Part shown: one piece after another, positions 47,101-59,100 of the stretch
Position numbering within the stretch: position 1 is the first letter of the stretch
Layout: the number at the start of each line of letters is the position of its first letter
DNA from: Bactericera cockerelli
Lineage: Eukaryota; Arthropoda; Insecta; Hemiptera; Triozidae
DNA length: 64,000 nucleotides
Reading direction: 5' to 3'
Assembly: GCA_024516035.1 (NCBI GenBank)
Contig: CM044964.1
Location: forward strand, 11,065,624 to 11,129,623
Notes under the pieces: generated by a model
Told to the model about the DNA's origin: nothing
Seen by the model: only the letters and a program-made list of their open reading frames with translations
Databases searched by the model: none
Position numbers and translations under genes: made by a program

Positions 47101-50100
47101 TTAAGAAAATATTTAGAAAGCTAGTTTTAATAGTTGTGATATCACGATTGTGATTACACAAATATGATGACTTGTAATAATAACAACACTCTCTAGTTGA
47201 AGGTTAATGCTCAAAGCATTTTTCACCACCTAACCCTCAGAGTTTTATTATTATGTGGTCACAAACTCAAATTAATAGGAAAAATCCATGCACTGGGTGG
47301 GATTCGAACCAACGGATATCTACGCTACCTGTATTACCAGACTAGCGCGTTAACCACTTGACAACCAGTGCAAAGAGACAGTGAAACATGGGTCCATTTT
47401 CAAATATTGAAATATTGAAAATTGTAATGTAACCGACCTCAGTAGCTATGGCAATATCTTTCACCCAATCCTTAAAATAAATAAAAGCAAGGAGGTACAA
47501 AGAACAAATTTAAATACTATTACAAACTGCACCTGAAAAGAAAGAATAAATGTCTACAGGGTAATCGAAACTACCCATCGACCTCAGTAGCTTGAACCTG
47601 GAGGTCGGTGGTTCAAGTCCCGATTTCAGCGTAGATTTAGTATAGCGAGTTTGAGTAGTTTCTGATATCACGATTGTGATCACACAAATATGATGACTTA
47701 TTTCGAAGAGACAGTAAAAAAACATGGGTCCATTTTAATATTTTATTTATTTAATTTTTTTGGTTTAATGTCACTTTTAACTGTATGGTCAAATCACAAC
47801 GGAGGTATTACCCTCCATTCCCAGGAAATTCACAAACCTGCTACCCACATTAACCTCACCCAGCCTGGGTTGGGCGTTGGGCCGGAATGCCAGCATCACA
47901 AAGTCTTCACCTCACTGGACTTTGCTTTACTTCGGTGATCCTATGAAAACCGGTGCATTCAACGCGCCATCGACGTTGGCTTTTCAATTATTGAAAATTA
48001 ACTCCTCAGAAGTTAGACTTACTTAGCTTATAGGAGATGTATTGTTTATAGTATCATTATTGTACAAATAAATAAATGTAAAGTTAAAAGTTATCATATA
48101 TGTGGTAATCACTTTCGTGATATCACAACTACTCAAACTCGCTTTACTAAATCTACGCTGAAACCGGGACTTGAACCACCGACCTCCACGGGTCACAAGT
48201 CCGTCGCCTTATCGATCAAGCTACTGAGGTCGGTAATAAAAGTATTCAATTCAATTCAAATTCAACTTACGGCATCTGCGTAAAGTAGGGCTGTATGCGT
48301 CCGCCGTTGTGGATGCAATTGAGAACACACCACGGGTTGTACAGCTCCCTCCCCCCCATGTTGTACCCGCTGTACCACTTCTTCAGGTCTCGCTTGCTCA
48401 CCGGTGCCACACCGGTCGTGTTGGTGAGCAGTCGATCCACCTCTTCGTCGGTGAACCCGAGCAGCGTGTTGTACGAGGGATCGTTCACCGAGTACGGCAT
48501 GTAGTATTCGGGCAGGATGCCGGTGGTCTGTTTGATGTGCATGCTTCCGAATATGATGCCTGGGAAATAAATCGAGTCATGGTCAGAAGCGGACGGTGAG
48601 AAAATGTTTTGGGGCTGCTGCCACATAAACCAGACTAAAATGGCATTAGAGTCGTTATTTCAGTATCTAAAGAGCTTTCGTTTGTTTACCATGCCAATCA
48701 TAATGATTATGCATTAATTATTCTAGAAATGTGTGATAATTTTCATTGTGTACGAGCTATTACTTGTGAAATTCCTCTCGTTTTCTTTTGTGTCTGGGGG
48801 TGCTGCAGTTCCGCAGCTCCTTAGCACCGGCCGCCCCTGGTCATGGTAATAAAATTAAAAGTAGCTTTTGAATCTCGTCGTCATTTAACTTTTCAATTTA
48901 ATTTGCATTTGAAAATTTCAGACCAGTGGTTCCTAATCCGGGGACGAACGTCCCCAGGGAAGCAATTTCAAATTTAAGATATGGGTGGGTGCGATTAGCA
49001 TTCAGAGTACGAAAATCAGCCATTCAAAAAGAACATTGTAGCGTTTTGAAAATCGATCAATTTTATTAAAATGTGTAATTTCAAAGATATTTTGCGATAT
49101 GACACTTTAAAAAAATCGCCAAAGGCCAGTTCTCCAAAGTCTTCAAATGATATGTTGGTTTGATTTTCTGATATTATTCACCATGACATATAGAAAAGTA
49201 TTCTGTGGCGCATTCTAGGACCTTTATGCTTTATTTTGGGTTTCCAAAAAAGTTTTCTTGTCTGCTCTCAAATGGTCTGTAGATACTTTCAAAAATGTTT
49301 TTTTCCGATAGGTTTTTGAGAATATTTCTTTACATATTACTTTGAAGTAAGTTTCCTTACACACTCTCAAATAATTTTAAGGGGGCGATCATTGAATTTT
49401 TTTTAACCACTGTTTTAGACCTTGGACAAAACAGTTCTTCTATATTTTGGCTCGAGTGAGAGGACACATTCAGTATCAGTATAAACAGAAAAGTGAGAAG
49501 TTGTACTAGATGTACATGAAAATCAGAACTTACCTTTCTAACATACCAATCAGAACATTATAGTGGGTAATTTTCTCAATCAAATAATGTCCTAGAAATC
49601 ACAAATTTCTGTCATCAATTTCTTCTTAAACTCGGATTTTTGTACTACTGAAAAGCCAAAGGCATTATCACCACCCTTGATCAAACTTTGTTTATCTTTA
49701 ATTAATTATACTTTTTGACTGCACCTGTATATAAAAAATTGTATTGATCAAGATTGTTTGATCTAAATTGTTGAATAAATTGTCCACAAACCTTGATGTA
49801 CATTAGGATCCTCTCCCAGCTTGGTGATGAATTCCTTCGTCATGGAGTGAATCTTCTCCAACCCCTCCGTGTCAAAGTAGTTGTTCTTCATGAACTGCAG
49901 CACAGGGTAGTCCTCGTCATCTATGAAGAACACCACTCGCTTTTTGAATATCTTGTGAACCATTTTGGTGAGGAACCCGATGCCTGATGGGAGAGAAAGC
50001 GAAGTGGTTTTATACTTTATTTTTTATTTAAAAAAAAACAATAAATAATAAATTAATAATAATAAAATAAAAAAAATTAAAAAAAACTTAAAAATATACC

Positions 50101-53100
50101 TATACAAAAAAATATAGAACATTATTAATTTTTATTTACAATTGTTTTGTAATTGTTAATTTACAAAGTCTGGCTGGGGGAGTAGACCAGCATTGGCTTG
50201 GTTATGGGGGCCCTTGTCAATTATTAGCCTCCTTGGAAAGACAGTGCTAGAAGTGCTGAGTCATTCCTCCACTGTCTGGCTACCATCGTCCACGATGACG
50301 CCACCCTATGATGATGATGAATTGTTTTGTAATTCGGGGCCAAGTTAATGCCTCTGCCACTTAACCTTTGGCTTTATATTACAATAAAAAGCCAAAGGTA
50401 CGGAAAAGGGTTCGTTAATAGAGGTTTTACTTCATATTTATTTATTTAGAAACTCCTTATAAGTAGGTAGAACATACAGACAAATATTGGTACATATTAA
50501 ATATAAAAAGTGACAATATTAATAATATAAACAAAAAAAAAATAAACAAAATATATACATATGTCCTAACAAAGGGCGGGGTTATTGTCTATGGCAATCT
50601 CTTCCACCAACCCTTTGAACATATTATGAACAAAACCCTAACAAGGAAAACAAGGTCCAGTCACCTGTCTTGATGAACTGACTGTCCGGCATGCTCATCT
50701 TTATAACAAAACCCTAACAAGGAAAACAAAATCCAGTCACCTGTCTTGATGAATTGACTGTCTGGCATGCTCATCTTTATAACAAAACCCTAACAAGGAA
50801 AACAAGGTCCAGTCACCTGTCTTAATGAATTGACTGTCTGGCATGCTCACCTGTCTTGATGAATTGACTGTCTGGCATGCTCACCTGTCTTGATGAATTG
50901 ACTGTCTGGCATGCTCATCTTTATAACAAAACCCTAACAAGGAAAACAAAATCCAGTCACCTGTCTTGATGAATTGACTGTCTGGCATGCTCATCTTTAT
51001 AACAAAACCCTAACAAGGAAAACAAAATCCAGTCACCTGTCTTGATGAATTGACTGTCTGGCATGCTCATCTTTATAACAAAACCCTAACAAGGAAAACA
51101 AGGTCCAGTCACCTGTCTTGATGAATTGACTGTCTGGCATGCTCACCTGTCTTGATGGATTTGGACTTTGAACTGTCTGGCATGCTCACCTGTCTTGATG
51201 AATTGACTGTCTGGCATGCTCACCTGTCTTGATGAATTGACTGTCTGGCATGCTCACCTGTCTTGATGAATTGACTGTCTGGCATGCTCACCTGTCTTGA
51301 TGAATTGACTGTCTGGCATGCTCACCTGTCTTGATGAATTGACTGTCTCGCATGCTCACCTGTCTTGATGAATTGACTGTCTGGCATGCTCACCTGTCTT
51401 GATGAACTGACTGTCTGGCATGCTCACCTGTCTTGATGAATTGACTGTCTGGCATGCTCACCTGTCTTGATGAATTGACTGTCTGGCATGCTCACCTGTC
51501 TTGATGAACTGACTGTCTGGCATGCTCACCTGTCTTGATGAACTGACTGTCTGGCATGCTCACCTGTCTTGATGAACTGACTGTCTGGCATGCTCACCTG
51601 TCTTGATGAATTGACTGTCTGGCATGCTCACCTGTCTTGATGAATTGACTGTCTGGCATGCTCACCTGTCTTGATGAACTGACTGTCTGGCATGCTCATC
51701 TTCAAGTATATGAACAAAACCCTAACAAGGAAAACAAGGTCCAGTCACCTGTCTTGATGAATTGACTGTCCGGCATGCTCATCTTCAAGTATATGAACAA
51801 AACCCTAACAAGGAAAACAAGGTCCAGTCACCTGTCTTGATGAATTGACTGTCTGGCATGCTCATCTTCAAGTATATGAACAAAACCCTAACAAGGAAAA
51901 CAAGGTCCAGTCACCTGTCTTGATGAATTGACTGTCTGGCATGCTCACCTGTCTTGATGAACTGACTGTCCGGCATGCTCACCTGTCTTGATGAACTGAC
52001 TGTCCGGCATGCTCACCTGTCTTGATGAACTGACTGTCCGGCATGCTCACCTGTCTTGATGAACTGACTGTCTGGCATGCTCACCTGTCTTGATGAATTG
52101 ACTGTCTGGCATGGCATGCTCACCTGTCTTGATGAATTGACTGTCTGGCATGCTCACCTGTCTTGATAAACTGACTGTCTGGCATGCTCACCTGTCTTGA
52201 TGAATTGACTGTCTGGCATGCTCACCTGTCTTGATGAATTGACTGTCTGGCATGCTCACCTGTCGTGATGAATTGACTGTCTAGCATGCTCACCTGTCTA
52301 GATGAATTGACTGTCTGGCATGCTCACCTGTCTTGATGAATTGGCTGTCTGGCATGCTCACCTGTCTTGATGAACTGACTGTCCGGCATGCTCACCTGTC
52401 TTAATGAATTGACTGTCTGGCATGCTCACCTGTCTTGATGAATTGACTGTCTCGCATGCTCACCTGTCTTGATGAATTGACTGTCTCGCATGCTCACCTG
52501 TCTTGATGAATTGACTGTCTGGCATGCTCACCTGTCTTGATGAATTGACTGTCTGGCATGCTCACCTGTCTTGATGAATTGACTGTCTGGCATGCTCACC
52601 TGTCTTGATGAATTGACTGTCTGGCATGCTCACCTGTCGTGATGAAGACTGTCTAGCATGCTCACCTGTCTTGATGAATTGACTGTCTCGCATGCTCACC
52701 TGTCTTGATGAATTGACTGTCTGGCATGCTCACCTGTCTTGATGAATTGACTGTCCGGCATGCTCACCTGTCTTGATGAATTGACTGTCCGGCATGCTCA
52801 TCTTCAGATACTCAATGTACATTTTCTTGTTGGCGTATCCGATCCTTCTCTTGAGCAGCCAGGCGAACCGCTTGAACTGCAGATAGATGAGATTCTTCAT
52901 GGCCAGGACGACCTGCTCGTAGCTGTCCCCTTTCAGGTTCTTGAACTTGAACACCATCACTGGATACTTGCCTGGGAATTTTTTAGTAGTGTTTTTTTAC
53001 ATACATCTACACTGATATATCCTTTAGGGAGGATATATCAGCAATAACTTCAACACCATCACTGGATACTTGCCTGGAATTTTTTTTGGAAGTGTTTTTT

Positions 53101-56100
53101 ACATACATCTACACTGATATATCTTTTGGGGAGGATATATCAGCAATAACTTGAACACCATCACTGGATACTTGCCTGGGAATTTTTTTTGTAGTGTTTT
53201 TTTTACATACATCTACACTGATATATCCTTTGGGGAGGATATATCAGCAATAACTGATGTGTATTGATATTTTTTTTATAGTATAGTAGTGCTTTATTAG
53301 ACTGTCGGCTCGAGACAGGGAGTCCCATTATGCTAACAGTTTAATATAGCACCTCTTTATTTATTGTATATTTTACAGGACTTTATAAAATATTATAACT
53401 GGAAAAACATAAATTACAATTAAACTATATAATGAGTGTCGGCCTATGAACAGTGTTGTTATACCTGTCCATGGCGCGGACTATAGGGGATTTGAAGATA
53501 TATGTTTCCTTTCTGTTTGATATTCGTTATGTGTTAATAAAGTTTGACTATATTGAAATACAGTAGAATTCCGCTAACTCGACATTCAATGGACAGAAGT
53601 GTCATTTGTCCCGGTAGCTCAATGGTAAAGGCGGCACTGTGTGAATCCAGAGATTCCAGAGGTCGCGGGTTCGAAACACAGCCGGGACAAGACAAGTCAT
53701 CCTCCCAGTTGGGATTTTTACAACATAATAATACGTCTTGGCTTACTGCTGGAATATTGGGACTTAATAGTCCTAAACGGGCAGTATAAATAAAGCGATA
53801 TTATTATTATTATTATTTCGAGTTATCGAGAGTTTCGAGTTATCGGATATCAAATAAAGAATAAAGGGCGAGGTTCGACAAGGTCCGAAGATTTATCTAC
53901 AGGAATGAGACCTAGTTCTCATTCGATCACTGGAGTTAAGCGACATCCAGTGTGGTGAGGACATAGAGGACATGGATTGGTGACCGTTCTGGTTTCAAAT
54001 TCATCTATAGTCATCATGGCAATCCACCTTCTGCTGCCTATTTTCGTCCGAACTTAGGCTGGGAGAGGTCAATCCGAGTAGCTTTATCGAATAAGGACCC
54101 CCTTGGTAGTCAAGTGCACTGGTAGTCAAGTGGTTAACGCGCTAGTCTGGTAATCCAGGTAGCGTAGGGATCCGTTGGTTCGAATCCCACCCAGTGCATG
54201 AATTTTTCCTCATTAATTTGAGTTTGTGACCACAATAATAAAACTCTGAGGGTTAGGTGGTAGAAAATGCTTTAAGCATTAACCTCGCCTGGTGGTTACA
54301 TTCCACTAAAGAGTATTATTATTATTATTGGTTGGGTGGACTCACCCAAGTGCATCATAGCTTTGGAGTCCTGAGATATCTTGAGCGCAGGGCTGATTCT
54401 GTAGCGCATCGCCTCGATAGCTGCCAGCTTCTTCTTCTTGCGTCGAAGGCGCGGTGTACTCAGGTGGTCAAGTTCTGGCATCAAGTCCATCTTGATGCCA
54501 CCTGGAAAAACAAGGACCCTTCATTTCATATAGGGTGGCGTCATCGTGATCGATGGTAGCCAGACAGTGGAGGAATGACTCAGCAGTTCTTTCTACCACT
54601 GTCTACAAGGAGGCTAATATTTGACAAGGGTCCCCAGAACTAAGCCAATGCTGGTCTACTCCCTGTTTATAGTCCCCCAGCCAGACTACTGACTACTACC
54701 CTTCATTTACTGTTGGAAAAAAAAATATACATACATTCCATTTAAAATTCGGGAGACACGGATATGTACCGTCCTGAAAACGCATTTAGAGGCGTTGGGG
54801 GAAGTTTCAGATATTTTCCCTAAAAACTGCAGACTTGATATTTTTTTTTTTTTTTTTTTTTTTTTTTCGTGGTCTTAGCTTACGCCGTTCTCAAGATAGC
54901 GGATGGGTGATTTCGATTACCCTAGTACACATTTATGCTTTCTTTTCAGGTGCAGTTTGTACTAGTTTTTAAATTTGTTCTTTGTACCTCCTTGCTTTTA
55001 TTAATTTTAAGGGTTGGGTGGAAAAGATTGCCATAGGCAATAACCCCACCCTTTAGTTAGGACATATGTTTATATATATTTTTCTATTTTTTCCCCTTGT
55101 TATTGGTTATACTGTTTCCATTTTTTAATTGTTATAATAATTATTTGTACTGAACATATGTTTGTTTATATCTAATAAAGTTTTTAATAATAATAATAAT
55201 AATAATATCTTCTTGATAATAATTCCATTGTTCGAAGTTTCCTAAATGACATTTAAATGAAGATACTGACTTTGGTACCCACCTGCCAGTGTCTTCCAAA
55301 ACCAGCAGGTAGAAGGAGAGGATATCAGCTGAGAACCCCTGCCATAATAATAATAATATCCCACATTAGCTTATGTTACTATTGGGTTCGGCATTGTTCA
55401 ATCTCACGGTCGAAGTTGGTTGGGTGGAGAGCATACCTTGTAAAAAAATAAACACTGCTCACCTCTGAACAGTTTCTTGTTCATCTTCTCATTCTCGAAC
55501 AAGTGGTTCCCATAGTCATCCAACTCGAGCTCGAAGAACCTCTTCAACATGTCGATGGTCATAGATCGGCCCCACTTCCTCGGTCGCGTGAAGTGAAGTA
55601 TCTTCTCGTCGCACAGGATATCTGTGATCAGCTCGGTCTTATCCACGAACGTGTCGCTTTTGGTGACCAAGTCGTAGAAACTGCGAGTTCCTGACGAAAA
55701 AACAAGAGGGGTATTTTTCTTTTGGATGAAAATAATTTCCTTTTTTTTTAAAAAAAAAAAAAAAAAAAAAAAGATGAGTGTTTCACAACCTTTTTTATTT
55801 CGTAGCCATGAAACAGGAGCTACTGTAGACGCTTGTGGTCTGTGTTGTAGCCTGCCCATCCCGTAGTATGCCACCCCTCTGATGGGCGAGAAGTGACACA
55901 ATACTTCCCAATTGGGTGCTGGATCAACACGAGCGCACCGGAAGGTATCCCTTACAAACAATTGTAACCAAATTAAGAATACAATTTTTTGTCGGCACGG
56001 GGAATCGAACCCGGGACCTTCCGCATGTCAAGCGAGTGCTTAACCACTGAGCTAATCGCGCCCTTAAATTTCAAGGTCAACTTCACCACATTCGTGAAAA

Positions 56101-59100
56101 AAAATTCGTTTCGGTACTTTTAAAGATAAACAATGGACTTAACCTATAAAAGAACTGGAAGCAAGAATTTTCTACTTCTATTTTGGTTAACCAAACTGGA
56201 AGAAAGAAGAGGAAAAAGTTCCTCTTCCAATACAAAAATGACTTGCTTCCAGTTTAGTTCATTTTATTCCAGTTTGGTTAACTTTGGTTAGAAAGAAAAA
56301 TACGGCTAAAGTCTCTAGGGAATGTTGAAAAGAATCACAGGCATTATAAGATTATCACTGTCCTAGAATTGAGCTTGAGTGAAAACTAATGGAAAATATC
56401 CTAGACACAACCTTCAAAATCTTTGTTAAAAATCTTGAAAGATCCACAAACAATACCCTCATGCTAAGGAGTGTTTGATTGATATGAGGCATATTGCAAA
56501 CCCAGTAAAACCCATCGTTTTTACTCCACAAATTTGACATAGTTTTATTTACAGAAACCATACGCACTATTTCAACAAAACCTGATCAAGCCATTAAGAC
56601 CTGGTGGTCTTAATGGCTACTGTAGTTATAAGTTCATCTAATAAGGTACTATTTTGACTTACCTAATAATGTTCTAGTTTCATTTCTACCGGTGTGGTAG
56701 CTCAATTTTAAATTTCCTAACTTTCCTTGGCCTTGTTGTTAAATGAAGTTCTCTTTCCTTTTCAATCCGATCATGTTCTTCTGAACTGTGTTTCGCTTTA
56801 CCATGCTCTTCTGAACTGTGTTTTGCTTTACCACGTTCTTCTGAACTGTGTTTTGCTTTACCATGTTCTTCTGAACTGTGTTTTGCTTTACCATGTTCTT
56901 CTGAACTGTGTTTTGCTTTACCATGTTCTTCTGAACTGTGTTTTGCTTTACCATGTTCTTCTGAACTGTGTTTTGCTTTACCATATTCTTCTAAACTGTG
57001 TTTTGCCTTACCATGTTCTTCTGAACTGTGTTTTGCTTTGCCATGTTCTTCTGAACTAAGTTTACTTTCTGATGACTTGTTGATTTTCGATTTTATTTTT
57101 CCCTGTTGTTTTTTAACATTGGTTTTTACTTTTTCAGACTTCTTTTTATGCTTTGCTTTTGAACGTTCTGATGAGTCGGACTCTGATTTGTATTTGAAAG
57201 ATTTCTTCGGTTTTCTGTTCTTCTCTACAGTTGAGTCTTCTTCGGTCTCATATTCATCCCTCTCGTGTTTTGATATGAGTTTTTTGAACGCTTTTCCGGG
57301 TGGTTTCACTTTAGAAGACTTTTCCGAAACTTCACTCTTCTCATCGGAGTAGTCCTCTAGGTACTGCGACCAGTCGGGTGGCTTTCCTGTCACCCCCAGG
57401 GGTAACTCTGGGGATTCCTCGGAGCTTTCTCCGTACTCGGCAGACGGAATCTCGTACTTTGACTGATCCTCAAACGACTTGTCCGGCAGTATTTCCGACG
57501 AGGACGATTTTTCAGTCGCTTTTCTTTTGTTTTTCAACTTCACAGCTTCTGTTCTTGCGCCTTTATTTGGTTTTCCACTTTTGTCGTTATCTTTTTTCAC
57601 ACGAGTTCTGTCTTTCTTTTCTCGTTTGAATTTTTTGTCTCGGTCTCTTTTCTGTTTTCCTGACTCGTCTTGTTTTCCCGACTCCTCTGAGTCGTTTTCC
57701 TGAGTCGACTCCTTTGAGTCGTTCGATTCCCGACTTGATTTTCTTTTCTCCCGATGTTTGGGTTCTGCATTTTCTTTTTCCAACGCTGTTGGATGAGGTG
57801 TCAGTGCACTTTTCAAGACTTTTGCTTTTTCGCGAGCAGCTTCTTTTTTTATCTTCTCATATTTCGCGCCTCCCTTCTTCTTTTTCCTTTTTGGTCTGAC
57901 CGATTTCTTCACGCTTTTTGATGTATCTGATTCGTCCGCTTTTGCTATGAGCTTCTTGAACTTGATAGCTTTTTGGAACTTACTCTCGTCGCTTACCATT
58001 TCCTGAAATGGTTTAATTTCGGGTTCTGAAACTTTTGCTTTACTTTCATCTCTTTTCTCTTTGACATGATTTTCTTTCTTGGAAGTTACAGTGGCAGATT
58101 CTTGTGAGGAGACTTTTTCGGAGGACTCTGAAAAAAAGAAAATATTTTATTAATTTGCCACGCTAATGGTCTAATATTGTAGGATCTATCTTTGATCATT
58201 TACATTATTTTATTTTAGTTGTTCCAATTTCATTATGAAGATGTTATACTATATTTTGATTTGTATTGATAAAAACACCTAAATAGAAATATCAGGGTAT
58301 AAAACACCTAAATATAGGGGATAAAAGGGCCAAGCTGTACCTATACCAGCGACTTTCCCTCGAAATACAGAGAGGGAACAGTGCAAGTTATACATAGAGG
58401 GAACTTTTCCTCCATCTAGTTCCCTCGGTGAAGTCTTTCACCTATAATGAAATATAAGTGAATTCGTCCTAAATAGAATGTATTGTGTATTCTCAGATTT
58501 ACTTTGATTGATTCAGAAAACAATATTCGTGAATTTTTAAGGTAGTAAAATATAAAAAATACACTGCCAATTATGGACACAATACTTCCTCAGGTTCACA
58601 TGGTACACACGTGGCAATTTTGAGATTTTCTACTAATTCAATTGCATCTCCAAAACCGCTTGAATTATAATTAATTAAAAAATAAATATAAATGCACTCT
58701 GCAAAACGCTAGTACGCACATACAGGGTGCGGCGCGGTAAGGTCCCATTTTGAATCGCCCAGTGTGAAGCCGCACTTCTAATTAGACAAATTCGAACAAA
58801 GTTAGAAGATGTACAAACTACTAATTTTTTCGATTCAATTTAGCTCAGTTGTCAAAATGATTTTATCAAAGCAACAGAAAGCTTATTGCGTGGAGAGTTG
58901 TTTTTTCGAAAAATAAGTGTATCGTAGCAGTGCAGCGGAAGTTTGACATTGCACACCAAACTGTAACTCGATCTGCATGGAGGGGGTTTTCATGAAGTTC
59001 CCTAGGGTTGTTGTCACTCCAATAACGCATATTTTGTTTATTAACACAGCCTGAAATGTGAAAATGGGCTTCATCACTGAAGAAAACTATCGCATCTGGA

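Noticed and set aside
50640..52767. 34-bp array as a CRISPR or centromeric satellite
   Set aside because: No spacers; each unit is the end of exon 5 plus its donor, so a local origin is evident.
57038..57899. Plus-strand Phe/Ser/Leu-rich frames opposite exon 2 of the nested gene
   Set aside because: They are complements of the Lys/Glu/Ser-rich coding strand and lack start or splice logic.
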